From NCBI GenBank assembly GCA_031267335.1, contig JAIRZH010000138.1, forward strand, positions 1 to 9,053: a stretch of DNA of 9,053 bases. The letters are read 5' to 3'. Under the pieces are notes generated by a model that saw only the letters and a program-made list of their open reading frames with translations, was not told the DNA's origin and made no database searches. Shown in pieces: positions 1 to 5,360 of the stretch (the stretch's first letter is position 1; every line of letters begins with the position of its first letter). The DNA comes from Oscillospiraceae bacterium. Lineage in GTDB: Bacteria; Bacillota; Clostridia; Oscillospirales; Acutalibacteraceae. The position numbers and the translations under genes were made by a program.

Positions 1-725
1 TCATTAAATGTTGATTTTTCAGCATTACTTTTAGATTGTTTTAAAAATTCTTCGCGTATTTTGGCATCATTTTGAATCATTTGGCTGTTATCTATATAAT
101 CACTGCTAGTTTGATAAGATTCGGAATTATAGGTATCGGATGAAATAAAACCACTTATAAAAGTCGGTGTTGGATTATCTACAATACGTTTTAATCCGGT
201 ATGAACGACAGTAAATTCTTCGATAAGCAAATTATTTGATTGCGAATCTAAATCATTCAATCTCCATTCGGACATCCCAAGTGAAAAAAAACTAAATGTT
301 GCGACCTCCGATTTGAATTTTCTATCAAAAATTTGCAAAAATCCTACAGATGGTCCTTGTTCAAGTGAAATTGTTTCGTCAAGCGCCGAAATTGCTAAAA
401 GCGAAGATTTTCTAGCTGTATTACTACTTAAATGAGCAGCACTCATTCTTGCAGTATCGGTTATAATCTTATTTTTCTTAATTAACATTCCTCTGCGAAA
501 AGTTAATTCACGCAAATCGGTCGAAGGTTGCCCTACAGAAATTACATGATCATTAACACCGCCTTCTTCGTGAGACCCCATCGGCCTTTTCATCGATAAA
601 CCTGAAACTTCCTGAAAACCATAAGTGAAAACATTGAGTACTACAATAAAATTAAAACCCATCGGGACATCATTAAGACTTCCTTTATTGGCGGTAACAT
701 CAATTTTGTAAGGTAATCTTCCCAA
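1..725 (-). CDS. Contractile tail inner-tube protein homologue (T4 gp19 / phage tail protein family), 3' end outside window
   Basis: Probable inner-tube subunit of a contractile tail: a phage, a tailocin or an extracellular contractile injection system. 241 codons are visible, with no stop before the left edge. The frame is closed upstream by a TAA at codon -6 and has no ATG near its start. I therefore start at TTG 725, with AAAGAG 8 nt upstream, giving MGRLPYKIDV. Family landmarks: VPMGFNFIVVLNV (20-32), FQEVSGLSM (37-45), EEGGVND (53-59), ELTFRRGM (73-80), then FDRKFKSEVATFSF (133-146), EWRLNDLDSQSNN (153-165) and EEFTVVHTGLKRI (169-181). These match the strand pattern of gp19-type tubes: F.F.V, the EVSGL strand, a GG loop, the L..RG strand, and the final LDAxSNxVxxExLxLxHxGLxxV segment. 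Two oddities are a Ser/Ala-rich insertion at about 87-123 and a polar Ser/Asn/Asp extension after 185, where ordinary tubes end. The next gene upstream on this strand is potA. Sheath, baseplate and ATPase genes are not visible. The family call is from remembered patterns; phage versus injection system cannot be decided here. Confidence 0.78.
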   Translation of the reverse strand, partial: MGRLPYKIDVTANKGSLNDVPMGFNFIVVLNVFTYGFQEVSGLSMKRPMGSHEEGGVNDHVISVGQPSTDLRELTFRRGMLIKKNKIITDTARMSAAHLSSNTARKSSLLAISALDETISLEQGPSVGFLQIFDRKFKSEVATFSFFSLGMSEWRLNDLDSQSNNLLIEEFTVVHTGLKRIVDNPTPTFISGFISSDTYNSESYQTSSDYIDNSQMIQNDAKIREEFLKQSKSNAEKSTFN

Positions 726-733
726 ATTAAAAT

Positions 734-739
734 CTCTTT
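734..739 (-). promoter_or_regulatory. Shine-Dalgarno AAAGAG deciding the TTG start of the tube gene
   Basis: AAAGAG reads on the minus strand 8 nt before TTG 725. The only upstream in-frame alternative is blocked by a TAA that directly precedes the AGA-GAT codons of this site. The family's LPYKIDV-like opening begins three residues after the TTG, so this start fits well. Confidence 0.55.
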
Positions 740-770
740 ATAAATAAAATCCAAATTTTCATTTCTGACC

Positions 771-819
771 AAAATTATTAGAAGATTTGGTTATTTCAGG
801 TAATTAAGAATAGGCCTTA
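771..819 (-). repeat. Copy 1 of a short diverged repeat, between potA and the tube gene
   Basis: Read on the minus strand, this segment begins at the potA stop codon (TAAGGCCTATT) and continues through AAATAACCAAAT to TAATAATTTT. It aligns over about 48 nt, with roughly four fifths of positions identical by eye and two single-base gaps, to the minus strand of 2157-2203 upstream of the 67-aa ORF and potA. Neither copy has a conserved open frame, so this is not a repeated peptide. It could be a regulatory or promoter region shared by the two minus-strand units, or a decayed small repeat. Confidence 0.5.
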
Positions 820-1932
820 ATTTGAAAATAAATCTTGCTGTTCATCGTAAAATTCATCACTAAATGTGCTATAATCTCCTACTTCTTCGGAATACTCAGA
901 TTTTTTCATGATATGAATATCATCAGGTAGTAAAATAATGCCAATTATTTCGCCGACAAAATAAGATTCAATAGTTTGAATCATCCATTTAAAACCTTTA
1001 ATATCGGCAATAATTTCATTGTGCACTCCTTTAAAATTTATAGAAATTACGGTACCGAAAATCTGTCCTTCTTGAGGCTTTACTAATTTAACATCTTCAG
1101 GGCGTACCACTACATCAACACGTTCACCTGGCAAAAAACCTTTATCGAGACATTTAAAAGTATTCCCAGCAAATTTAACATTAAAATCACTAAGAATTTC
1201 ACCATCTATAATATTGCTTTCGCCGATGAAATTAGCAACAAATGCATTTTTTGGTTCATTATAAACATCGACAGGGGTCCCGATTTGCTGGATTTGGCCT
1301 TTATTTAACACGACTACTGTATCTGACATTGAAAGTGCTTCTTCTTGATCATGTGTAACAAAAATAAAAGTTATTTTAGTTTGTGCTTGAATTTTTTTTA
1401 GCTCTGCTTGAATATCTTTTCGCAAACGTAAATCTAAAGCCGCTAAAGGCTCATCCAATAGGAGAACTTTTGGCGAATTAGCTAATGCTCTAGCTACCGC
1501 GACGCGCTGTTGCTGCCCGCCGGAAAGAGATTCAACATCACGGTGAGCGAAACTCGTTAAACCAATTAACTTAAGCATTTCTCCGACACGACTTTTGATT
1601 TCTTCATTGCTTTTTTTTGCCATTCGTAAACCGAAGGCAATATTTTCAAAAACATTTAAATGCGTAAATAAAGCATATTTTTGGAAAACAGTGTTTACTT
1701 CACGATTATAAGGGGGAGAATTTGTAATATCTTTTGATTCAAAAAAAATACTACCGTTTTTTGGCTTCTGAAACCCACCAATTAATCTTAAAGTTGTAGT
1801 TTTTCCGCAGCCGGATGGACCGAGCAAAGTCACGAATTTTCCGTGTTCAATATCCAGACTAAAATTTTTTAAAACTATTTCGGTACCGAACTCAACTGTT
1901 ATGTTTTTTAATGAAATAATAAAATCACTCAA
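817..1932 (-). CDS. potA: PotA-type ABC transporter ATP-binding protein (spermidine/putrescine import family)
   Basis: ATPase subunit of an ABC importer; by family, spermidine/putrescine uptake. It acts on the cytoplasmic face of the membrane, paired with PotB/PotC permeases and the binding protein PotD. The 371 aa contain a complete nucleotide-binding domain: Walker A GPSGCGKTT (38-46), Q-loop Gln84, signature LSGGQQQR (136-143), Walker B VLLLDEP (156-162), D-loop around Asp167 and switch His194 (VTHDQEE). A TOBE-like regulatory region follows, with VDVVVRPEDVK (about 273-283), FKGVHNE and WMIQ. The C-terminus has IHIMKKSEYS and an acidic Tyr/Ser tail, which I associate with clostridial PotA. 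The start is TTG 1932, with AGAGT 5 nt upstream; the first Met comes only at residue 104. No potB, potC or potD follows: the next gene downstream is the tail-tube homologue, so the permeases lie elsewhere or are lost. The substrate is inferred from the family only; other oligoamine or thiamine/iron-type importers use similar ATPases. Confidence 0.9.
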   Translation of the reverse strand: MSDFIISLKNITVEFGTEIVLKNFSLDIEHGKFVTLLGPSGCGKTTTLRLIGGFQKPKNGSIFFESKDITNSPPYNREVNTVFQKYALFTHLNVFENIAFGLRMAKKSNEEIKSRVGEMLKLIGLTSFAHRDVESLSGGQQQRVAVARALANSPKVLLLDEPLAALDLRLRKDIQAELKKIQAQTKITFIFVTHDQEEALSMSDTVVVLNKGQIQQIGTPVDVYNEPKNAFVANFIGESNIIDGEILSDFNVKFAGNTFKCLDKGFLPGERVDVVVRPEDVKLVKPQEGQIFGTVISINFKGVHNEIIADIKGFKWMIQTIESYFVGEIIGIILLPDDIHIMKKSEYSEEVGDYSTFSDEFYDEQQDLFSN

Positions 1933-1940
1933 TGTTTACT

Positions 1941-2144
1941 CTACAAAAAAAATAATATTTTAGCTTCTGGCGAACAATTACCATTCAAATTTGCATAACC
2001 GAATTTTTGCGAAATACTCAAGCATATCTTTATAGTAACTTTTTTGTCGAATTTATATTCGCTAAACCATTGCTTAATAATATAAACAACACTAAGGTCT
2101 GTCAATTTTTGAGTAATTATTAATTGCTGAGTAAGAAATTGCAT
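1941..2144 (-). CDS. Small hypothetical protein (67 aa) preceding potA
   Basis: I do not recognise this protein. It begins MQFLTQQLIITQKL and ends EAKILFFL, with no clear signal peptide, membrane span or known motif; there are three Cys-free thirds and two Cys residues in the C-terminal half. It is supported as a gene by an AGG 7 nt before the ATG at 2144 and by its position: its TAG stop overlaps the potA Shine-Dalgarno and lies 8 nt before the potA TTG, an arrangement typical of translational coupling. Against it are its short length in AT-rich DNA and the fact that one arm of an inverted repeat (2092-2100) lies inside it. It could be a leader peptide for potA, a remnant of a longer gene, or chance. 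Confidence 0.35.
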   Translation of the reverse strand: MQFLTQQLIITQKLTDLSVVYIIKQWFSEYKFDKKVTIKICLSISQKFGYANLNGNCSPEAKILFFL

Positions 2145-2203
2145 TATATAACCTAAAAAATTACTTAAAATTTGGTTATTTTAGATAACAAAAATAGACC
2201 TTA
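2092..2203. repeat. Inverted repeat CTAAGGTCT / AGACCTTAG
   Basis: CTAAGGTCT at 2092-2100 is exactly complemented by AGACCTTAG at 2195-2203. Beyond the 9-nt core, both arms continue with ATTTTTG, with a 4-nt insertion (GTCA) in the left arm. The right arm is also the start of repeat copy 2. The separation of about 94 nt is long for a hairpin, so this looks more like the ends of a small decayed element or two opposed copies of one short repeat. Chance cannot be excluded at this AT content. Confidence 0.35.
2157..2203 (-). repeat. Copy 2 of the short diverged repeat, upstream of the 67-aa ORF and potA
   Basis: On the minus strand it runs from TAAGGTCTATTTTTG through AAATAACCAAAT to TAATTTT, ending just before the AGG and ATG of the 67-aa ORF. 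Within it, GTTATCTAAAATAAC can pair as a 5-bp stem, but the matching stem in copy 1 is broken by two mismatches without compensating changes, so a conserved RNA hairpin is not supported. Its placement in the leader of the potA unit, with the sister copy in the leader of the tube gene, makes a shared promoter or operator possible. Confidence 0.5.
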
Positions 2204-2328
2204 GCTAAATATTTTGAGCATTCGATTTATTTATACTTTGAATTTTAAAAATTTTATTATAAAATCCGTATGGCTAGTTAAAAGAAAAACTCGAAAACAA
2301 CTTATAGATATGTTACAAGAACAAACAT

Positions 2329-2540
2329 ATGTCTTATGATATAAAATGCAGAAAGTCGGCAATAGAATATAAAGAATGTGGACACACGTTCAAAGAACTT
2401 AAAGAGGTATTCAAAAATATCACCGCAAACTTATTATAATTGGATTGAGCTATTAAAAGAAACCGATTCTTTAAAAAGTTGCAAGGCCAAAACACGCTAA
2501 TGTAAAAATCGACTTAACTAGAGGGTTCATTCCCACTATT
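2329..2540 (+). pseudogene. Decayed N-terminal fragment of an IS630-family transposase
   Basis: Three pieces in successive frames make one recognisable helix-turn-helix start of an IS630-type transposase. ATG 2329 opens MSYDIKCRKSAIEYKECG, continuing to VFK. A one-base excess in the A5 run at 2413-2417 then shifts the frame to ISPQTYYNWIELLKETDSL...KTR, which ends at a TAA (2498-2500). A further +1 shift gives VKIDLTRG, the expected basic segment after the helix-turn-helix, before TGA at 2541. The pattern of SYDIKFR..., a GHTFKE helix, the YYNW recognition helix and KTR..KID is as I recall for the OrfA or N-terminal part of these elements. The DDE catalytic part is absent and no terminal inverted repeats are visible. 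It therefore encodes no working transposase. Confidence 0.7.
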
Positions 2541-2569
2541 TGAAAGACAAAATTTCGAGTACTTTTTAT
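2540..2569 (+). promoter_or_regulatory. Weak sigma-70-type promoter candidate for the subunit D-aspS-gat row
   Basis: TTGAAA (2540-2545) and TTTTAT (2564-2569) are separated by 18 nt and would start transcription about 50 nt before ATG 2626. The match is 5/6 for -35 and 4/6 for -10. In DNA this AT-rich such matches are common, so this is a candidate only. It overlaps the end of the transposase remnant. Confidence 0.2.
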
Positions 2570-2625
2570 TTGTACTACAAATGTAAATTTATTTCGAAAA
2601 AACGAATATATTTTAAAGGTGTATT

Positions 2626-3243
2626 ATGATTATTCAAGTTGCGTTAACAAAAGCAAATTTAATGTCAACCAAACGTATTTTGGAAATTTCGCGTAATGGT
2701 TTTTCTTTGCTCGACAAAAAATGCAGCATTTTAACAAAAGAGCTTATGGCACTTTTAGGGCGCGCAAAAGAAATCAAGGGAAAAATTGATGCCGTATATC
2801 ATGATGCATATTCGGCATTGCAAGAAGCTAATATTTCACTTGGGATTTGCGAAGAAGCAGCAATGTCGGTTTCTGAAGAAAATAAACTACAACTTTCTTC
2901 AAGAAGCGTTATGGGTGTTGAAATTCCAATTCTTTCTTTGGAAGAAAGCGATAATTTCGGCATTGCACCTTTTGGGTTATACAATACAAATTCATATTTA
3001 GATAAAGCTTTTTTGAAATTTGAAAAAGTTAAAAAGCTCACAGTTAAATTCGCAGAAGTTGAGAATAGTATATATCGGCTTACTTATGTAATCAAAAAAA
3101 CAAAAAAACGTGCAAATGCTTTAAAAAATGCTATAATACCAGAATTTGAAGCATTGGTGAAAAATATTACTAATTCACTTGAAGAAAAAGAGCGCGAAGA
3201 ATTTATCAGGCAAAAAGTAATTAAAAATGCCAAAAAAGTTTGA
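2626..3243 (+). CDS. ntpD: V-type (V/A-type) ATPase subunit D
   Basis: Central-stalk rotor subunit of a V/A-type ATPase. It couples ATP turnover in the A3B3 head to rotation of the membrane ring and ion (H+ or Na+) transport. Its 205 aa are the normal family length. The N-terminal helix has the family pattern (LTKANLMSTKRILEISRNG, 7-25, then LLDKK). The C-terminal helix has KKTKKRANAL (157-166), IIPEFEALVKNI (170-181) and LEEKEREEFIRQK (185-197), equivalent to the RRVNALE..IP.LE..I and ERE.F.R.K signatures. The two long ends would form the antiparallel coiled coil, with a variable middle (about 75-125). ATG 2626 has AAAGGTG 4 nt upstream (GG ending 6 nt before the ATG). The stop lies 32 nt before the preferred aspS start, so the two are probably cotranscribed. 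No other ATPase subunit gene is present: the usual upstream partner, subunit B, is replaced by a transposase remnant. The complex can work only if the remaining subunits lie elsewhere. Confidence 0.88.
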   Translation: MIIQVALTKANLMSTKRILEISRNGFSLLDKKCSILTKELMALLGRAKEIKGKIDAVYHDAYSALQEANISLGICEEAAMSVSEENKLQLSSRSVMGVEIPILSLEESDNFGIAPFGLYNTNSYLDKAFLKFEKVKKLTVKFAEVENSIYRLTYVIKKTKKRANALKNAIIPEFEALVKNITNSLEEKEREEFIRQKVIKNAKKV

Positions 3244-3263
3244 TTCATAAAAAATATTTTTCT

Positions 3264-3269
3264 GAGGGT
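3264..3269 (+). promoter_or_regulatory. Shine-Dalgarno GAGGGT deciding the aspS start
   Basis: GAGGGT lies 6 nt before ATG 3276. An in-frame TTG at 3240 would add 12 residues and overlap the subunit D stop, but it lacks a comparable site. Starting at 3276 gives the family's MYR opening and puts the specificity-loop His at residue 31. Confidence 0.7.
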
Positions 3270-3275
3270 TTACGT

Positions 3276-5006
3276 ATGTATAGAGATTGCAGATTTATTA
3301 AAATTAGTAAAGATATCGTTGGTAAAGAGATAAAAGTCGCTGGTTGGGTGGCTAATATTCGTGATCATGGTGGCGTAAAATTTATTGATTTACGCAATGA
3401 AAGTGAAATTTTACAAATTGTTGCTCACGAAGATCAAATTAAAAATGTTTCTAAAGAAAGTACTATTTCCGTTATTGGAATTTTAAATTTTCGTTCGCCA
3501 GAAACAGTAAACTTAAAAATCCTGACCGGTAAATTCGAAGTGTTAGCAAAAGAAATCAATATTTTAGGATTATGCTCTCCTTTACCGTTTGAAATTAACG
3601 AATCTCAATTTGTAAAAGAAGAGCTAAGATTAAAATATCGGTTTCTTGATTTAAGAAATCCAAAAATCCATGATAATATATTATTGAGATCAGAAGTTAT
3701 GCATTTTTTAAGATGCAAAATGCATGAGTTAGGCTTTGTTGAAATCCAAACTCCGATTTTATCAGCTTCTTCTCCGGAAGGAGCGCGGGATTATTTAATT
3801 CCTAGTAGAAAATATAAAAGTAAATTTTATGCCTTGCCACAAGCTCCGCAGATTTTTAAACAACTTCTGATGGTATCAGGATTTGATAGATATTTTCAAA
3901 TTGCGCCATGTTTTCGCGATGAAGATTCACGTTCGGATCGTTCACCTGGTGAGTTTTATCAACTTGATTTCGAAATGGCTTTTGCACATCAAGAAGATGT
4001 TTTTGATGTTGGCGAACAAATTTTAAGCCAACTTTTTTTAAAATTTTCTAATAAATCGGTCACGAGTTTACCTTTCCCACGTTTAAGCTGCAAACAGGCA
4101 ATCGAAAAATACGGTACAGATAAACCGGATTTGCGTAATCCATTAGTAATTGTAGATGTAAGTGAGATTTTTAAAAATTCAGGTTTCAAGGCTTTTGATG
4201 GTAAAACTGTAAAAGCCATTAAAGTGCCTAAAGCTTTCAATCAACCTCGCAGTTTTTTTGATAAATTTTCGAGTTTTGCACAAGAAATTGGTATGAACGG
4301 GCTTGGATATATAAAAATATCGCCGGATAATCAAATCTCTGGTCCAATTGAAAAATTTATACCAAAAGAAAAATATGAAGATTTTATTAAAATAACAGAT
4401 GCAAGCCCTAGTTCAGTTATATTTTTTATTTCTGATGATAATAAAAAAGTTTGTAGTTTTGCAGGTCAGATTCGTCAAGAGCTTGCAAAAAGGTTAGATC
4501 TTGTAGAAAAAAATAAATTTGAGTTTTGTTATATAACGGATTTTAATATGTATGAACGTGACGAAGAAACAGGAAAAATAGTTTTTGTTCATAATCCGTT
4601 TTCAATGCCGCAAGGCGGGCTCGAATCGCTTGAAAATATGAACCCTTTAAAAATTCTTGCATATCAATATGATATAATCTGTAATGGAGTTGAACTTTCT
4701 TCTGGTGCAGTACGTAACCATGATCCGAAAATTATGCTCAAAGCCTTTGAAATTGCCGGATATACCGAAGAAGATATTTTGTCTAAATTTTCTTCTTTGT
4801 ATAAGGCTTTCGCTTATGGGGCTCCGCCGCATGCCGGAATGGCGCCAGGTTTGGATCGCATTCTTATGCTTTTAACCGATTCAGAAAGTATTCGCGAAGT
4901 TATCGCTTTCCCTTTAAATAGCAATGCACAAGATTTACTTTTGGGGGCGCCGACGCAGATTTCAGAAGAACAATTAAGAGAAGTGCACATTAAAATAAGA
5001 GATTAA
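3276..5006 (+). CDS. aspS: Aspartyl-tRNA synthetase (bacterial type, probably non-discriminating)
   Basis: Class II synthetase charging tRNA(Asp), and possibly tRNA(Asn), with aspartate in the cytoplasm. Its 576 aa are normal for the bacterial form. Domains: an OB-fold anticodon-binding domain (about 1-105; GWVANIRDHGGVKFIDLR at 23-40); motif 1 around 145-171 (ELGFVEIQTPILSASSPEG, then ARDYLIPSR); motif 2 around 211-233 (CFRDEDSRSDRSPGEF, then YQLDFE); a bacterial GAD insertion (about 290-400; AFNQPRSFFDKF, GLGYI); and motif 3 at 515-530 (GAPPHAGMAPGLDRIL). SSGAVRNHDP (475-484) is also typical. The RSPGEFYQLD and NGVELSSG forms resemble a subset I recall from alphaproteobacteria and some Clostridia, rather than the Bacillus or E. 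coli form. His31 occupies the position reported as His in non-discriminating and Leu in many discriminating bacterial AspRS. Glu76, in the RSPETVN loop, replaces the Gly often seen there, so specificity is not settled. Its location directly before gatCAB supports a role in Asp-tRNA(Asn) transamidation. Confidence 0.95.
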   Translation: MYRDCRFIKISKDIVGKEIKVAGWVANIRDHGGVKFIDLRNESEILQIVAHEDQIKNVSKESTISVIGILNFRSPETVNLKILTGKFEVLAKEINILGLCSPLPFEINESQFVKEELRLKYRFLDLRNPKIHDNILLRSEVMHFLRCKMHELGFVEIQTPILSASSPEGARDYLIPSRKYKSKFYALPQAPQIFKQLLMVSGFDRYFQIAPCFRDEDSRSDRSPGEFYQLDFEMAFAHQEDVFDVGEQILSQLFLKFSNKSVTSLPFPRLSCKQAIEKYGTDKPDLRNPLVIVDVSEIFKNSGFKAFDGKTVKAIKVPKAFNQPRSFFDKFSSFAQEIGMNGLGYIKISPDNQISGPIEKFIPKEKYEDFIKITDASPSSVIFFISDDNKKVCSFAGQIRQELAKRLDLVEKNKFEFCYITDFNMYERDEETGKIVFVHNPFSMPQGGLESLENMNPLKILAYQYDIICNGVELSSGAVRNHDPKIMLKAFEIAGYTEEDILSKFSSLYKAFAYGAPPHAGMAPGLDRILMLLTDSESIREVIAFPLNSNAQDLLLGAPTQISEEQLREVHIKIRD

Positions 5007-5024
5007 TAAAAATAAATTTTTAAT

Positions 5025-5030
5025 GAGGTG
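5025..5030 (+). promoter_or_regulatory. Shine-Dalgarno GAGGTG deciding the gatC start
   Basis: GAGGTG lies 4 nt before ATG 5035, with AGG 6 nt away. The upstream in-frame ATG at 5023 overlaps this site and would add the unlikely residues MRCY, so translation most likely begins at 5035. Confidence 0.65.
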
Positions 5031-5034
5031 TTAT

Positions 5035-5328
5035 ATGGAAGAAAATATTACTAAAGAAAAAATTTTAGATTTGGCCAAAATTGCGAAGCTTTCGATCGAA
5101 GAAAAAGATCTCGAAAAAATAACGCAGAACATGAAAAACATTATAAATTTCGCCATTCAGGTCTCGGAAGCAAAAATTTCCGAAAAACCTTGTGCTTATG
5201 TTTTAGAAAAAACAAAAGGCCGTTTGAGACAAGATATTGTTTGCCCGTCTTTTCCTCAAGAAGAAATTTTAAGTGGCGCTTGCGAATCAGAAAATGGTTT
5301 TTTTAAAATAAAAAATCAAAAATTTTAA
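5035..5328 (+). CDS. gatC: Aspartyl/glutamyl-tRNA amidotransferase subunit C
   Basis: Small subunit of the GatCAB amidotransferase. It wraps around the GatA-GatB interface and is needed for stable assembly. With the ATG at 5035 it has 97 aa, close to the usual length of about 95. The N-terminal pattern ITKEKILDLAKIAKLSIEE followed by KDLEKI and MKNIINFAIQVSE is the family's two-helix start. The C-terminal part LRQDIVCPSFPQEEILSGA corresponds to the LR.D.v...  ..e..L..A segment, followed by a GFFKI-type end matching the family's G.F.VP. Its place between aspS (28 nt) and gatA (32 nt) confirms the identity of this weakly conserved protein. Confidence 0.93.
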   Translation: MEENITKEKILDLAKIAKLSIEEKDLEKITQNMKNIINFAIQVSEAKISEKPCAYVLEKTKGRLRQDIVCPSFPQEEILSGACESENGFFKIKNQKF

Positions 5329-5360
5329 TCTTTTAATAAGAATTTTCAAGGAGTGTAACA

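Larger units (their letters stand above)
2145..2625. other. Gene-free divergent region between the potA unit and the subunit D-aspS-gat row
   Basis: These 481 nt separate two divergent gene sets. They hold repeat copy 2 (2157-2203), a 15-nt AT palindrome (2251-2265), the IS630-type transposase remnant (about 2329-2540), a weak promoter candidate (2540-2569) and the Shine-Dalgarno of subunit D (AAAGGTG, 2615-2621). I see no tRNA, T-box leader or other recognisable RNA. Confidence 0.6.

Noticed and set aside
736..753. A short ATG-initiated peptide (about 11 codons, MKIWILFIKRF) just before the tube gene
   Set aside because: Too short to assess and without a convincing ribosome site; its stop falls before TTG 725 but there is no other evidence of a leader peptide.
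2251..2265. Perfect 7-bp palindrome with one central base (ATTTTAT T ATAAAAT), containing TATAAT on the minus strand
   Set aside because: Pure A/T palindromes are frequent at this base composition, and no acceptable -35 lies at 16-18 nt, so I do not call a promoter or operator.
2524..2625. T-box or other riboswitch leader ahead of the synthetase-containing row
   Set aside because: No T-box sequence (TGGnACC-type), stem-loops or terminator are visible, and the row begins with an ATPase gene.
2786..3041. Open frames on both strands inside the subunit D gene
   Set aside because: They overlap a strongly supported gene, have no ribosome sites of note and show no family features; they are by-products of AT-rich coding sequence.
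3240..3275. Upstream TTG start for aspS at 3240 overlapping the subunit D stop
   Set aside because: It adds 12 residues foreign to the family and lacks a good ribosome site, while ATG 3276 has GAGGGT at proper distance.
3989..4875. Open frames of 61-83 codons inside aspS on both strands
   Set aside because: The AspRS frame is conserved throughout this stretch; the alternatives have unnatural composition and no recognisable motif.
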